DNA of 64,000 nt from Gemmobacter caeruleus (GTDB lineage: Bacteria > Pseudomonadota > Alphaproteobacteria > Rhodobacterales > Rhodobacteraceae), in the NCBI RefSeq assembly GCF_008271655.1, contig NZ_VKKX01000033.1:310001-374000 (forward strand), given 5' to 3'. A program made the position numbers and the translations under genes. Under the pieces are notes generated by a model. That model was not told where the DNA came from and made no database searches. It was given only the letters and a program-made list of their open reading frames with translations. How positions within the stretch are numbered: position 1 is the first letter of the stretch; each line of letters begins with the position of its first letter. Shown here piece after piece: positions 1 through 8,643 of the stretch.

Positions 1-1
1 T

Positions 2-700
2 GAGGCCGGGGTGGGGCGGTTCATCATGATTTCCACCGACAAGGCGGTGCGCCCCACCAATGTCATGGGTGCGTCCAAGCGTCTGGCCGAACTGGTGGTG
101 CAGGATATGGCCAAACGCTCGCGCGGGACGGTGTTTTCCATGGTGCGCTTCGGCAATGTGCTGGGCTCGTCTGGGTCGGTCATTCCGCTGTTCAAGGAAC
201 AGATCGCGCATGGCGGCCCGGTCACGCTGACGCATGAGGATGTGACGCGCTATTTCATGACGATTTCCGAGGCGGCACAACTGGTGCTGCTGGCGGGGTC
301 TTTCTCCGACAAGGAAAGCTCGCGCGGCGGCGATGTCTTCGTGCTGGATATGGGGACGCCGGTGCGCATCCGCGAACTGGCGGTGCAGATGATCCAGGCC
401 GCCGGCTATTCCGTGCGCGATGCCGATCACCCCGATGGCGATATCGAGATCAAGGTGACGGGCCTGCGTCCGGGCGAAAAACTGCATGAGGAACTGCTGA
501 TCGGCGAGGGGCAACTGACCACCCCGCACAGCAAGATCCTGCGCGCGCGCGAGGAAAGCCTGTCGGAAATCGAGATGGCTTCGGCGCTGCGGGCATTGCG
601 CAGCGCCATTGCGACCGGCGATGAAGAGGCCGCGCGGCAGGTGATCCTGGCTTGGGTGAACGGCTATCAACCGCCGCAGCATGCCGCCGCCGTGCAATGA
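2..700 (+). CDS. Polysaccharide biosynthesis NDP-sugar dehydratase/epimerase, C-terminal part (5' truncated by window)
   Basis: The open frame enters from the left edge (first full codon at base 2) and ends at a TGA at 698-700, so only the last ~232 residues are visible. They match the C-terminal half of the FlaA1/CapD/WbpM extended-SDR family, which makes dehydrated or epimerised UDP-sugars for surface polysaccharide. Visible features are the motif [17 protein letters not shown] (the catalytic-helix and Lys region, with YxxxK changed to MxxxK as in this family), the [17 protein letters not shown] segment, the MTISEAAQL segment and the [12 protein letters not shown] motif near the end. The yjbH-type export genes follow 90 bases downstream, which supports an exopolysaccharide role. 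The exact sugar substrate cannot be told from this part. Confidence 0.85.
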   Translation, partial: EAGVGRFIMISTDKAVRPTNVMGASKRLAELVVQDMAKRSRGTVFSMVRFGNVLGSSGSVIPLFKEQIAHGGPVTLTHEDVTRYFMTISEAAQLVLLAGSFSDKESSRGGDVFVLDMGTPVRIRELAVQMIQAAGYSVRDADHPDGDIEIKVTGLRPGEKLHEELLIGEGQLTTPHSKILRAREESLSEIEMASALRALRSAIATGDEEAARQVILAWVNGYQPPQHAAAVQ

Positions 701-790
701 TTCGCCTAAAATCATTGTCTCCGATTGTTGAACGCCGGGCTTTCTTCTAGACTGCCCGCGGATCCAAGTTTCTTGCAAGGCAAACGACGC

Positions 791-2950
791 ATGACTTCTC
801 TGGCTGCCCGGAAAGCCCGGCTTCTGATCGCAAGTTCCCTGGTGGCCATCGGCGCCCATCACGCCGCCCATGCGGAAACCGGAACCGTGGCGCCCAGCCT
901 GAATGGCTACGGCGTGTCGGGTCTGATCGACATGCCCTCGGGGGAGATGCAGCCTGACGGTTACCTGACCATGACCACCGCGCATTGGGGGCCGATCAGC
1001 CGCACGACGCTGACCTTCCAGATCGCGCCGCGCATGTCGGCCAGTTTCCGTTTCCTGGGTATCCGCGACTGGTCGGATTGTCTGCCGGCCTGTAGCACCT
1101 CGACCTTCGGCACCTATTACGACCGTTCCTTCGATTTCCGCTATCAGCTGCTGGAAGAGGGGCGCTATCTGCCCGCCGTTACCGTCGGCTTGCAGGATTT
1201 CGCGGGGACCGGCGTTTTGTCGGGCGAATATATCGCCGCGACCAAGAACCTGACGCCGAATTTCAAGGCGACGGTCGGTCTGGGCTGGGGCCGGCTGGGC
1301 AGCCATGGCGCCATCGGCGCGCCCTTTGGCGAACGGGACAAGATCGACATCGGCAAGGGCGGCAAGTTCAACTACAACCAGTGGTTCCGTGGCGATGCCG
1401 CCCCCTTTGCCGGGGTCGAATGGCGCGCGACCGACAAGCTGACGCTCAAGGCCGAATATTCCTCGGATACCTACCGGATCGAGGATGACCAGCGCGGCAC
1501 CTTCAAGCAGCGCAGCCACCTGAACTATGGCGCGGAATATCGCGTCAATGAATGGTTCCAGATCGGCGGCTATTACATGTATGGCAGCGAACTGGGCCTG
1601 ACCGCCCATTTCGTGATGAACCCCAAGCAGCGGCCGCAGGGCAGCATCAAGGACGGCGCGCCCGATCCGGTGAAGCTCCGCCCCTCGCGCAGCGCCGACC
1701 CCGAGGCCTATTCGACCGACTGGGTCACCCAGTCCGATGCGGCGCCGATCCTGATCGTCAACCTCAACAAGCGGCTCAAGGCTGACGGGGTCGAGGTCGA
1801 GGCGATCTCCTACAGCGCCGACCGGGCGCAGGTGCGCATCCGCAACAAGCGCTATGACGCCGAGGCGCAGGCCATCGGCCGCGTGGCGCGCGCCATGGCC
1901 CATGCGATGCCCGAATCCATCGAGGTGTTCGAGATCGTGCCGGTGGTCGATGGCCTGCCCACCTCGCGCGTGACGATGCGGCGCAGCGATCTGGAGCGGT
2001 TCGAGAACAGCCCGACCGCGGCCGAATCGATGCGCGCGGCAATCGCGATCAGCGATCCGGGCCCGCGCCCGGCGCTGACCTACGACCCCGAGCGTTATCC
2101 CGACTTCACCTGGTCGATCAGCCCCTATAACCGCATCCGCCTGTTCGACCAGCGCGGCTCGCCCTTCAAGATGGATGTCGGCGCGCGTTTGGCCGCGCGT
2201 CTGGAATTCAGCCCCGGCTGGGTGCTGGAAGGCTCTGCCGTCAAGCGTCTGGCCGGCAATCTGGGCAATATCCCGCCGACCAAGCCGACGGCGCTGCAAC
2301 CCGTCCGCTCGGATGTGGAGCGGTATGACGCCAATGGCGACCCGGCGCTGGAGCGGCTGTCGCTGACGAAATATGCCTATCTTGGCCATGATGTTTATGG
2401 CCGCGTCTCGGTTGGCTATCTGGAGCGCATGTTCGGCGGCGTGTCGGCCGAGGTGCTGTACAAGCCCGTCGATCGCAAATGGGCCATCGGCGCCGAGGCG
2501 AATTATGTCGCGCAGCGCGACAGCGACGGGTTGTTCGGCTTCAGCGAGTATGACTATCGCGTCGCCAGCGGCCATATCTCGGCCTATTACAACTTTGCGC
2601 CGGGCTATAATGCCCAGGTCGATGTCGGCCGCTATCTGGCGGGCGATGTGGGTGCGACCCTGCGGCTGGAGCGTGAATTCGCGAGCGGTTGGCGCATCGG
2701 TGCCTTTGCGACCAAGACCAATGTGTCGTCCGAGGATTTCGGCTCCGGCTCGTTTGACAAGGGCATCACGCTGGAGGTTCCGCTGGCCTGGGGCACCGGG
2801 CGTCCGGGCCGCAAGACCTATGAAACCACGATCCGGCCCTTTGGCCGCGATGGCGGCGCCAAGCTGGATGTCGAAGGGCGCCTGTTCGAGACGCTGCGCG
2901 ACTATGATGCCAGCGGCATTGACGAACAGTGGGGGAGATTCTGGAAATGA
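791..2950 (+). CDS. yjbH: YjbH-family outer-membrane beta-barrel protein (exopolysaccharide export)
   Basis: A protein of 719 residues from the ATG at 791; the frame is open from 725, but this ATG gives a clean signal peptide (basic start, hydrophobic stretch, cleavage near AHA-ET). The mature protein is rich in aromatic, alternating beta-strand segments (YYDRSFDFRYQLLEEG, NYGAEYRVNEWFQIGGYYMYG), opens with NGYGVSGLIDMPSGEMQPDG and ends in a tryptophan-rich tail. This is typical of the YjbH/GfcD family of outer-membrane proteins tied to exopolysaccharide production. Its stop overlaps the next start (ATGATG at 2947-2952), so the downstream lipoprotein is translationally coupled. The role is inferred from family and operon. 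Confidence 0.85.
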   Translation: MTSLAARKARLLIASSLVAIGAHHAAHAETGTVAPSLNGYGVSGLIDMPSGEMQPDGYLTMTTAHWGPISRTTLTFQIAPRMSASFRFLGIRDWSDCLPACSTSTFGTYYDRSFDFRYQLLEEGRYLPAVTVGLQDFAGTGVLSGEYIAATKNLTPNFKATVGLGWGRLGSHGAIGAPFGERDKIDIGKGGKFNYNQWFRGDAAPFAGVEWRATDKLTLKAEYSSDTYRIEDDQRGTFKQRSHLNYGAEYRVNEWFQIGGYYMYGSELGLTAHFVMNPKQRPQGSIKDGAPDPVKLRPSRSADPEAYSTDWVTQSDAAPILIVNLNKRLKADGVEVEAISYSADRAQVRIRNKRYDAEAQAIGRVARAMAHAMPESIEVFEIVPVVDGLPTSRVTMRRSDLERFENSPTAAESMRAAIAISDPGPRPALTYDPERYPDFTWSISPYNRIRLFDQRGSPFKMDVGARLAARLEFSPGWVLEGSAVKRLAGNLGNIPPTKPTALQPVRSDVERYDANGDPALERLSLTKYAYLGHDVYGRVSVGYLERMFGGVSAEVLYKPVDRKWAIGAEANYVAQRDSDGLFGFSEYDYRVASGHISAYYNFAPGYNAQVDVGRYLAGDVGATLRLEREFASGWRIGAFATKTNVSSEDFGSGSFDKGITLEVPLAWGTGRPGRKTYETTIRPFGRDGGAKLDVEGRLFETLRDYDASGIDEQWGRFWK

Positions 2951-3618
2951 TGAGGCAAGGCGCCTTTCTGAGCGCGGGCCTCGTCAGCCTGCTGGTTCTG
3001 GCCGGCTGCGGCAACCAGACCGAGATCTCGCCCGTGCTGGGTGCCATGGCGGGGGCCGCCAAGGCGCTGACCAAGGGCAAGGCGGCTGCCGCACCCGCCG
3101 CCGAGGTGACGCGCGCCGATCTGGCCAAGCTGGGCGTGCCGGTGATCAAGGGCGAGATGAAGTCGGGCAATGCCACCTTCTATCTCGTGCCGATCGCGGT
3201 GAAGGGCAATGTGCAGACCTGGTCCACCTCGGATGACCTGACGGTGACCTTCCGCGATGGCGTGATGGTCGAGACCCGGGGATTCGGGCCGGACATCATG
3301 CAATCCACCGGCCCGAGCCTTGCACAACTGCGCGCAGGCAGCGGCAGCCACAAGCGGAGCTATACCTATCTGGACGGCGGCGACCAACTGGTTCGCTATT
3401 CCTATGAGTGTTCTGTCCATTTTGCAGGCGCAGCGAGCATCACTGTGGTAGCGCAGCAACATACGACCACTCGTGTTGTGGAGAACTGCACCGGAAAACA
3501 GGGTGATTTCACCAACGAATACTGGTTCGAAAACGGTGGAAAACTTAGAAAATCCAAAGAGTTACTGGTTCCGCAATGGGGCCATCTCGAACTCGCGCGG
3601 GTCATTGACGGCGGCTAG
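2947..3618 (+). CDS. yjbF: YjbF/GfcB-family outer-membrane lipoprotein
   Basis: A protein of about 223 residues; the start is one of two adjacent ATGs (2947 or 2950) overlapping the yjbH stop. It begins with a lipoprotein signal ending in VLAGC, so the cysteine near residue 19 should be acylated. The C-terminal region (YWFENGGKLRKSKELLVPQW) resembles the conserved end of YjbF/GfcB proteins, periplasmic lipoproteins that work with YjbH in exopolysaccharide export. From roughly 3400 onward the base composition drops visibly (CATTTTGCAGG, AAACTTAGAAAATCC) compared with the GC-rich first half. This may reflect a replaced 3' end or relaxed codon use. No terminator was seen before the next small gene. 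Confidence 0.8.
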   Translation: MMRQGAFLSAGLVSLLVLAGCGNQTEISPVLGAMAGAAKALTKGKAAAAPAAEVTRADLAKLGVPVIKGEMKSGNATFYLVPIAVKGNVQTWSTSDDLTVTFRDGVMVETRGFGPDIMQSTGPSLAQLRAGSGSHKRSYTYLDGGDQLVRYSYECSVHFAGAASITVVAQQHTTTRVVENCTGKQGDFTNEYWFENGGKLRKSKELLVPQWGHLELARVIDGG

Positions 3619-3693
3619 AAATCTGTCTTCCTTTACTAGTCCCGTTATGCTATCGCGTGGGCAATCGCCAATCTCAAGTGTATGGAGAAAATC

Positions 3694-3906
3694 ATGAAAA
3701 AGTTTGCAGCTCTCGTCGCCGCCGCGTCGGTGATGTCGACCGCCGCCTTCGCCGGTGGCCCGGTCGCCGTTGAAGTCGAACCGACCCCGGTCGCCGTCGT
3801 TGCTCCGGCTTCGTCGGGTTCGCTGGGCGCTGGCGCCGTTGTCGCCGGTCTGGCCGGTCTGGCGCTGGTCGCCGCTCTGGTCGCCAACGACTCGGGCGAT
3901 CACTAA
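3694..3906 (+). CDS. Small secreted or membrane protein, YjbE-like
   Basis: A 70-residue protein starting at the ATG at 3694, which has GGAG six bases upstream; an in-frame ATG at 3682 is less well placed. It has a Sec signal peptide (MKKFAALVAAASVMSTAAFAG), then a valine/proline linker and a Gly/Ala-rich hydrophobic segment (GAGAVVAGLAGLALVAALVA) before an acidic NDSGDH tail. Its position after yjbH-yjbF, size and composition recall YjbE, the small secreted protein of the E. coli yjbEFGH operon, but sequence identity is not obvious. Codon use is strongly biased (GCC, GTC), suggesting high expression. A strong terminator follows. Confidence 0.65.
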   Translation: MKKFAALVAAASVMSTAAFAGGPVAVEVEPTPVAVVAPASSGSLGAGAVVAGLAGLALVAALVANDSGDH

Positions 3907-3938
3907 TCGTTCAGTTGCCTCTGGCAACGAATGACAGG

Positions 3939-3968
3939 GGGCTCGCATTTGCGAGCCCTTCTGCTTTT
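3939..3968 (+). terminator. Rho-independent terminator after the yjbH operon
   Basis: A perfect 8-bp stem GGGCTCGC / GCGAGCCC with an ATTT loop, followed by TTCTGCTTTT. It lies 33 bases past the YjbE-like stop and just before the start of the next gene, so it closes the polysaccharide export operon. Confidence 0.85.
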
Positions 3969-3979
3969 CTGGGGGAAGA

Positions 3980-4828
3980 ATGTCGGATCTGCGCATCCGC
4001 CTGAAGCGGGTATTCATCCGCGCGGGCAATGCCAATATCAGCATGGCCGCCGCCGCAGTGGCGTTCTTTGGCCTGCTGGCCCTGTTTCCGGGAATCGCCT
4101 TTGTCATCGCGATCTGGAGCTTTGTGGCCGATCCTGCGGCGATCCGGCAGGAAATGATCCTGCTGGCCGAATTCCTGCCCGCAGACGCCTTTTCACTTCT
4201 CAATACCCAGGTCGAGGCGCTGCTGGCCGCCGATGGCAGCGAATTGGGCTGGACAAGCTTTGTCTCGCTGCTGGTGGCCTTCTGGTCGGCCCGTGCGGGC
4301 GTGCAGGGCATGATGTCGGGGCTGAATGCGGTGCATCACCGCCCCGATCACGACAGCCTGCGCGGCACGCTGCGCGCGCTGGTGCTGACGATGGTGCTGA
4401 TGGCCATCGTGCTGGTGGCGTTGGTCGCCTCGGTCGCGGTGCCGCTGGGCATCGCGTTGCTGCCGTTGGGGGCGCTGGCCTCGATCGCGCTGGAACTGGC
4501 CAATACGCTGTTTGCGCTGTGCATGGTGGTGCTGGGGCTGGCGCTGACCTATCGCTTCGGTCCGAACCGTGCCGACCATCACCAGCCGCGTCTGCTGACG
4601 CTGGGGCTATTGGTGGCGGTGGTGCTGTGGTTCGCGGTGTCGCGCGGCTTTGTCCTCTACCTCGCGCATTTCAACACCTATAACCGGGTCTACGGCTCGC
4701 TCGGGGCGGTCGCGATCCTGCTGATGTGGTTGTATCTGAGCGCCTATGCCATCCTGTTCGGCGCCGCCGTGGATGCCGAGCGTGAGGGTGTGCCGGAGGC
4801 AGGCCTGCCTCCGGTCGAGGATCAGTAG
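3980..4828 (+). CDS. YihY/BrkB-family inner-membrane protein
   Basis: A protein of 282 residues with about six hydrophobic membrane spans (for example MAAAAVAFFGLLALFPGIAF and VLTMVLMAIVLVALVASVAV). The conserved YihY/UPF0761 features are present: an N-terminal N-ISMAAAAVAFFGLLALFPG region, the SARAGVQGMMSGLNAV motif, and the late YNRVYGSLGAVAILLMWLYLSAYAILFGA motif region. The family is sometimes called ribonuclease BN or BrkB, but a nuclease role is not supported; function is unknown. It has GGGGGAAGA upstream as ribosome binding site. Its stop overlaps the convergent tamB 3' end by seven bases. Confidence 0.85.
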   Translation: MSDLRIRLKRVFIRAGNANISMAAAAVAFFGLLALFPGIAFVIAIWSFVADPAAIRQEMILLAEFLPADAFSLLNTQVEALLAADGSELGWTSFVSLLVAFWSARAGVQGMMSGLNAVHHRPDHDSLRGTLRALVLTMVLMAIVLVALVASVAVPLGIALLPLGALASIALELANTLFALCMVVLGLALTYRFGPNRADHHQPRLLTLGLLVAVVLWFAVSRGFVLYLAHFNTYNRVYGSLGAVAILLMWLYLSAYAILFGAAVDAEREGVPEAGLPPVEDQ

Positions 4829-7800
4829 TCCTTTTCCTTGAAGATGCCGATGCTGGTGCCGCCATCGGCGCCGACCGATCCGCGCAGGGTGACGGAATCG
4901 GTGATGTCGAGGTTCAGGTTGATCTTGGCCTTGCCCTCGCCATCCACCTGCACCTCGGTATAGGCGTTCTGCGAGATGTATTTGCCGGCCTTCAGTTCGG
5001 TCTGACCCTCGGCATTGGTGGACACGTCCAGATCGTCAAGCCCAAAGCCCTTGCGCAGCTTGCTCATGATGCCGTCGCCGCCCTTGCCGGCCAGCGTCGC
5101 CACCGCAGAGGCCAGCTGAGCCGCCTGAAAGGCCGACAGCGCGGTCAGGTCGCGCCCGAACAGCAGCCGCGCCAGCACCTCCTCCTCGGGCAGTTCCGGC
5201 GAGGAGACGAAGCTGACCTTCGGTTCGCTGGCCGGCCCCTCGATCTTGACCGAACTGGTGATGCCGTCGCTTTCGTTCGAGGCAAGGACCAGGATGTAGG
5301 GATCGAAATCGCCCTGCAATTCCAGCCGCCCCTCCGAGATGACCAGTCGCTTGCCCAGAATGTCGAGCCGCCCGCGCACCAGCTCAAAGGCGCCGGCGGG
5401 CACGACATTTTCAGTGGTGCCGGTGACACGCAGATCGCCGCCGAGTTCCATGTCCAGCCCGCGGCCGCGCACAAAGATGCGCTGCGGTGCCGAGATGTGC
5501 AGATCCAGCGGATAGGCCTTGCCGGCGCCGCCGGTGCTGCCAGAGGCCGCCTCGTCCAGCAGCCCGGCGTGGCGGCGCGTGGCCCTCACATCCGCCGGTT
5601 CAGCCACATGTTTCACGTCATCCAGCCCCTGCGCGGCGCCGATGCTGGTATTGGGGATGCGCAATTCGGTTTCGTTCAGCACGATTTCACCACCGATCAC
5701 CGCGCCGCCCGTCAGCGGCCCGTTGACGGTGACGGTGCCGTTCAGCCGGGTCTGGTAAAGCTGCGGATCCTTGAGCCGGATCTGTTGCAGCGCCATGCGC
5801 AGATCGCCCGCATAGGGCGCGGCAAGGCTGCTGCTGCCGGTGACGGTAAAGCTGCCGCCGCTGTTCACGCCGCCGCGCAGGTCAAGCTGCGCCCGGCCGC
5901 CGCCCAGGGTGACGGTGCCGCCCAGCCCCTCGACCGTGGCGGGTGAGAGCGGGTTGGCGATGCGCAGCCCCTCCAGCCGCAGGGTGCCGCCCAGCGAGGC
6001 GGGCACCAGCGGCCCGTTCAGCCGCAGGTCATAGCCCAGATTGCCCGAAACCGTGGTCGGGGTGATGAAGGCATTGGCAAGGCCCGCCGCGGCGCTGCCG
6101 TTGATCGCCAGATCGGCGCTGGCCATATCCGCGGCAACCCGGCCCCGAATGCTGGAGTCGATGCCCCCCGGCCCACGCGCCGTCAGGTTCAGGTCATAGC
6201 CGCGCCCGTCATCGGTTGCGGTGCCGGCGACGGTCAGCTGGCCCGGAAATTCGGGCAGCAGGGTGGCAAGGCTGACCAGCACCGCCTCCAGCTTGACCTG
6301 CCGCTGCGTGCCGGCAATTTCGCCCGAGGCATTGGCGCGCAGTTGCGGGTTGGAAACGGTGGCATTGTTGATGCGAATGCGCCCGTCCTTGAGCGCGAGA
6401 TCGGCGTTCAGCCGGGTTTCGCCCGACAGAAGGCGGTCGGTCTCGGCCTGGCCGATGGCCAGCCCGCTGGCGGTGGCGGTGGCGGTCAGGCTGCCCTCTT
6501 GCGGGGTGCCCTTGAACGCCGCCTGTCCGCGCAGCGCGCCGCGATAGCCGCCGCCAAGCGCGCGCAGGTCGTTGAAGACCAGATCCGCCGTCACGTCGCT
6601 GCCCTGTTGCGACAGCCGGCCCCGGGCGCGCGCCTCGAGGCTGGCGGCCTTGATCTCCAGGCTGGAAAGATCAAGTGTCGTGCCCGCATAATCGCCCGCC
6701 GCCGCGATGGTCGAGGCGCCTTTTAGCAGGTTGTCCACCTCGGCGATGCCGATGGCCAGTTTGTCGCCGGCGGCATCCAGCGTCACATTGCCCTTCTCGG
6801 CGGTGCCCAGCAGATGCGCTCGCCCCTTGAGCGCGCCGCGATATTGCGGACCCAGCACCGACAGGTCGCTGAAATCCAGATCGGCAGTCAGGTCGCTGCC
6901 GGCAGTGGCAAGGGTGCCAAAGGTCTTGGCCGTCAGGCTGGCAGTCTGGATATCCAACTGTTTGACATGGGTGCCCGCCTCGTCGCGCCGCAGCGCCAGA
7001 TCAAGGATCGTGTCGCCCGACAGCAGGTTGTCAAACTCGGCCACGCCGATCTTCAGCGCCTGCCCGGTCACCTTGCCCGAGACATCGAAGGCGCCGGTCA
7101 GCAGTGTTGTCTTGCCCGACAGGGTGCCGTTGACGCGACCGGCCAGCGGCTGCCCGGCCAGATCGGCAAAGCGCGACAGGTCTTCGGCCCGCACACTGCC
7201 CTGGCCCTGCATGGTCAGCCCGGTTTCCAGGCCCTGCACGCTCAGCCCGCCGTCAAAGGCGTAATCGGTACCGTTCAGCCGCAGCGTCGGCAGCTCGAGA
7301 CTGTCGCGCTCCTCTTGCCACTGAAAGGCGACCGTGCCGGACAGTTGATCGCCGACCGCTTTGGCCAGGGCCGGATCGGTGGGGTCTACCCCCTGCGCCA
7401 CGATATCCAGCAGGCCGACGGCGCGGGCCTTGCCATCGGGGCGGGCGATGGTGCCGCCGCCCTTGGCCGTGGCCTCGCGCAGCGTGAAATCCGCGCGTTC
7501 CAGCCCGGTCATGGCGATATCGGCGGTCCATTTTTCGCCCGCCGCCTGATCGAAGGTCAGCGCGAGATCGGCATGGGTCAGCGCCGTAGGCATGTCGGTG
7601 GTCAGCGGCAGGGTGACCGGCGAGCCGTCCAGCCCCAGCTGTCCCTTGATGTCGAACCGCTCCGGCAGGCCATCGGCGGCCAGGACCAGCGCGCCGTCCA
7701 GCTCCATTGCCTGCGTGGCCAGACGGAACTGTTCCAGATCGAGGCGCCCGGTCGCCGCCCGGGTGCCATTGGCGCTGAGCGTGACCGAGGTGCCAAAGAA

Positions 7801-8643
7801 CTCGCGATAGGCGGGCAGGAACAAGGGTGCCAGATCGCCGCCCAGATCGGCGTTGAAGGCCGTGTCGCCGGTTTCGGCCCGGGCGACCGTCACCTTGCCG
7901 GCCAGCCGATCCTCGCCATCCGAGGCAAGGCGGATCTCGGCGGTGTAATCCGACAGCGGCGCCTCGCCCTGCACGGTCAGATCGACCGCGGGCGCACCGG
8001 GCAGGCCGGCCAGCGTGGCGGCAATACCCTCGGCCCCCTCATGCGCGGTGAGGTCGAGCTTCAGCACCTGGCTCGTGTTGGAATAGGCAGCGTCCAGCTT
8101 GATCTCGCCGGCGGGGCCGCTATCGGTGCGCACCAGCGCCAGCTGGGCATTGCCCTCGCCGCCGGCCAGCGCCATGGCAGCCTCCAGCCGCGCCTCGATG
8201 GGCTGGCCCAGCACGCTTTCGCCAAGCGCGATGCGTTTGGCCGCCAATTCGCCGATATTCACCGAAACCGGTAGCTCCGGCAGGGCAAAGCTGCTGGCCT
8301 CGGGCGAGGGGGTGTCTTCGGCCACGGTATCGGGCAGGCGATCCAGAATGATCTCGGATGCCGTCAGCGTATTGACCGAAACCCGCCCCGCCAGCAGGGC
8401 AGAACGGTTCCAGTCCAGCACCACATCCTTGAGCGTCAGCCAGATGCCGCTGTCATCGGCGATGGTCAGTTGCCCGATCGTGGCCTGCGACGACAGCGCG
8501 CCGGCAAAATCGGTGATCGTGACCTTGCGCCCGGCGCCGGAGAGGTTGTCTTCCAGCAGGGCGGTCAGATAGCTGCGGTCATCCTCTTGCGCTTGGGCGG
8601 CAAGGGGCAGGGCGCAGAGGGTCAGAAGCAGGAACCGTTTCAT
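4822..8643 (-). CDS. tamB: TamB, inner-membrane-anchored translocation and assembly module protein
   Basis: A protein of 1273 residues with an N-terminal hydrophobic signal/anchor (KRFLLLTLCALPLAAQAQ) and a long repetitive beta-structured AsmA-like body. The C-terminal DUF490/TamB domain covers about residues 930-1273, including NVVPAGAFELVRGRLDILGK and LPEEEVLARLLFGR. TamB spans the periplasm and works with the Omp85 protein TamA in outer-membrane protein insertion and lipid transport. The start ATG (8641-8643) overlaps the stop of tamA in a TGATG arrangement, so the two are translationally coupled. Three ~99-residue internal repeats are recognisable at about residues 528, 628 and 727 (xLxIGxAExDxLLxG). 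Family, length and tamA linkage agree. Confidence 0.93.
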   Translation of the reverse strand: MKRFLLLTLCALPLAAQAQEDDRSYLTALLEDNLSGAGRKVTITDFAGALSSQATIGQLTIADDSGIWLTLKDVVLDWNRSALLAGRVSVNTLTASEIILDRLPDTVAEDTPSPEASSFALPELPVSVNIGELAAKRIALGESVLGQPIEARLEAAMALAGGEGNAQLALVRTDSGPAGEIKLDAAYSNTSQVLKLDLTAHEGAEGIAATLAGLPGAPAVDLTVQGEAPLSDYTAEIRLASDGEDRLAGKVTVARAETGDTAFNADLGGDLAPLFLPAYREFFGTSVTLSANGTRAATGRLDLEQFRLATQAMELDGALVLAADGLPERFDIKGQLGLDGSPVTLPLTTDMPTALTHADLALTFDQAAGEKWTADIAMTGLERADFTLREATAKGGGTIARPDGKARAVGLLDIVAQGVDPTDPALAKAVGDQLSGTVAFQWQEERDSLELPTLRLNGTDYAFDGGLSVQGLETGLTMQGQGSVRAEDLSRFADLAGQPLAGRVNGTLSGKTTLLTGAFDVSGKVTGQALKIGVAEFDNLLSGDTILDLALRRDEAGTHVKQLDIQTASLTAKTFGTLATAGSDLTADLDFSDLSVLGPQYRGALKGRAHLLGTAEKGNVTLDAAGDKLAIGIAEVDNLLKGASTIAAAGDYAGTTLDLSSLEIKAASLEARARGRLSQQGSDVTADLVFNDLRALGGGYRGALRGQAAFKGTPQEGSLTATATASGLAIGQAETDRLLSGETRLNADLALKDGRIRINNATVSNPQLRANASGEIAGTQRQVKLEAVLVSLATLLPEFPGQLTVAGTATDDGRGYDLNLTARGPGGIDSSIRGRVAADMASADLAINGSAAAGLANAFITPTTVSGNLGYDLRLNGPLVPASLGGTLRLEGLRIANPLSPATVEGLGGTVTLGGGRAQLDLRGGVNSGGSFTVTGSSSLAAPYAGDLRMALQQIRLKDPQLYQTRLNGTVTVNGPLTGGAVIGGEIVLNETELRIPNTSIGAAQGLDDVKHVAEPADVRATRRHAGLLDEAASGSTGGAGKAYPLDLHISAPQRIFVRGRGLDMELGGDLRVTGTTENVVPAGAFELVRGRLDILGKRLVISEGRLELQGDFDPYILVLASNESDGITSSVKIEGPASEPKVSFVSSPELPEEEVLARLLFGRDLTALSAFQAAQLASAVATLAGKGGDGIMSKLRKGFGLDDLDVSTNAEGQTELKAGKYISQNAYTEVQVDGEGKAKINLNLDITDSVTLRGSVGADGGTSIGIFKEKDY

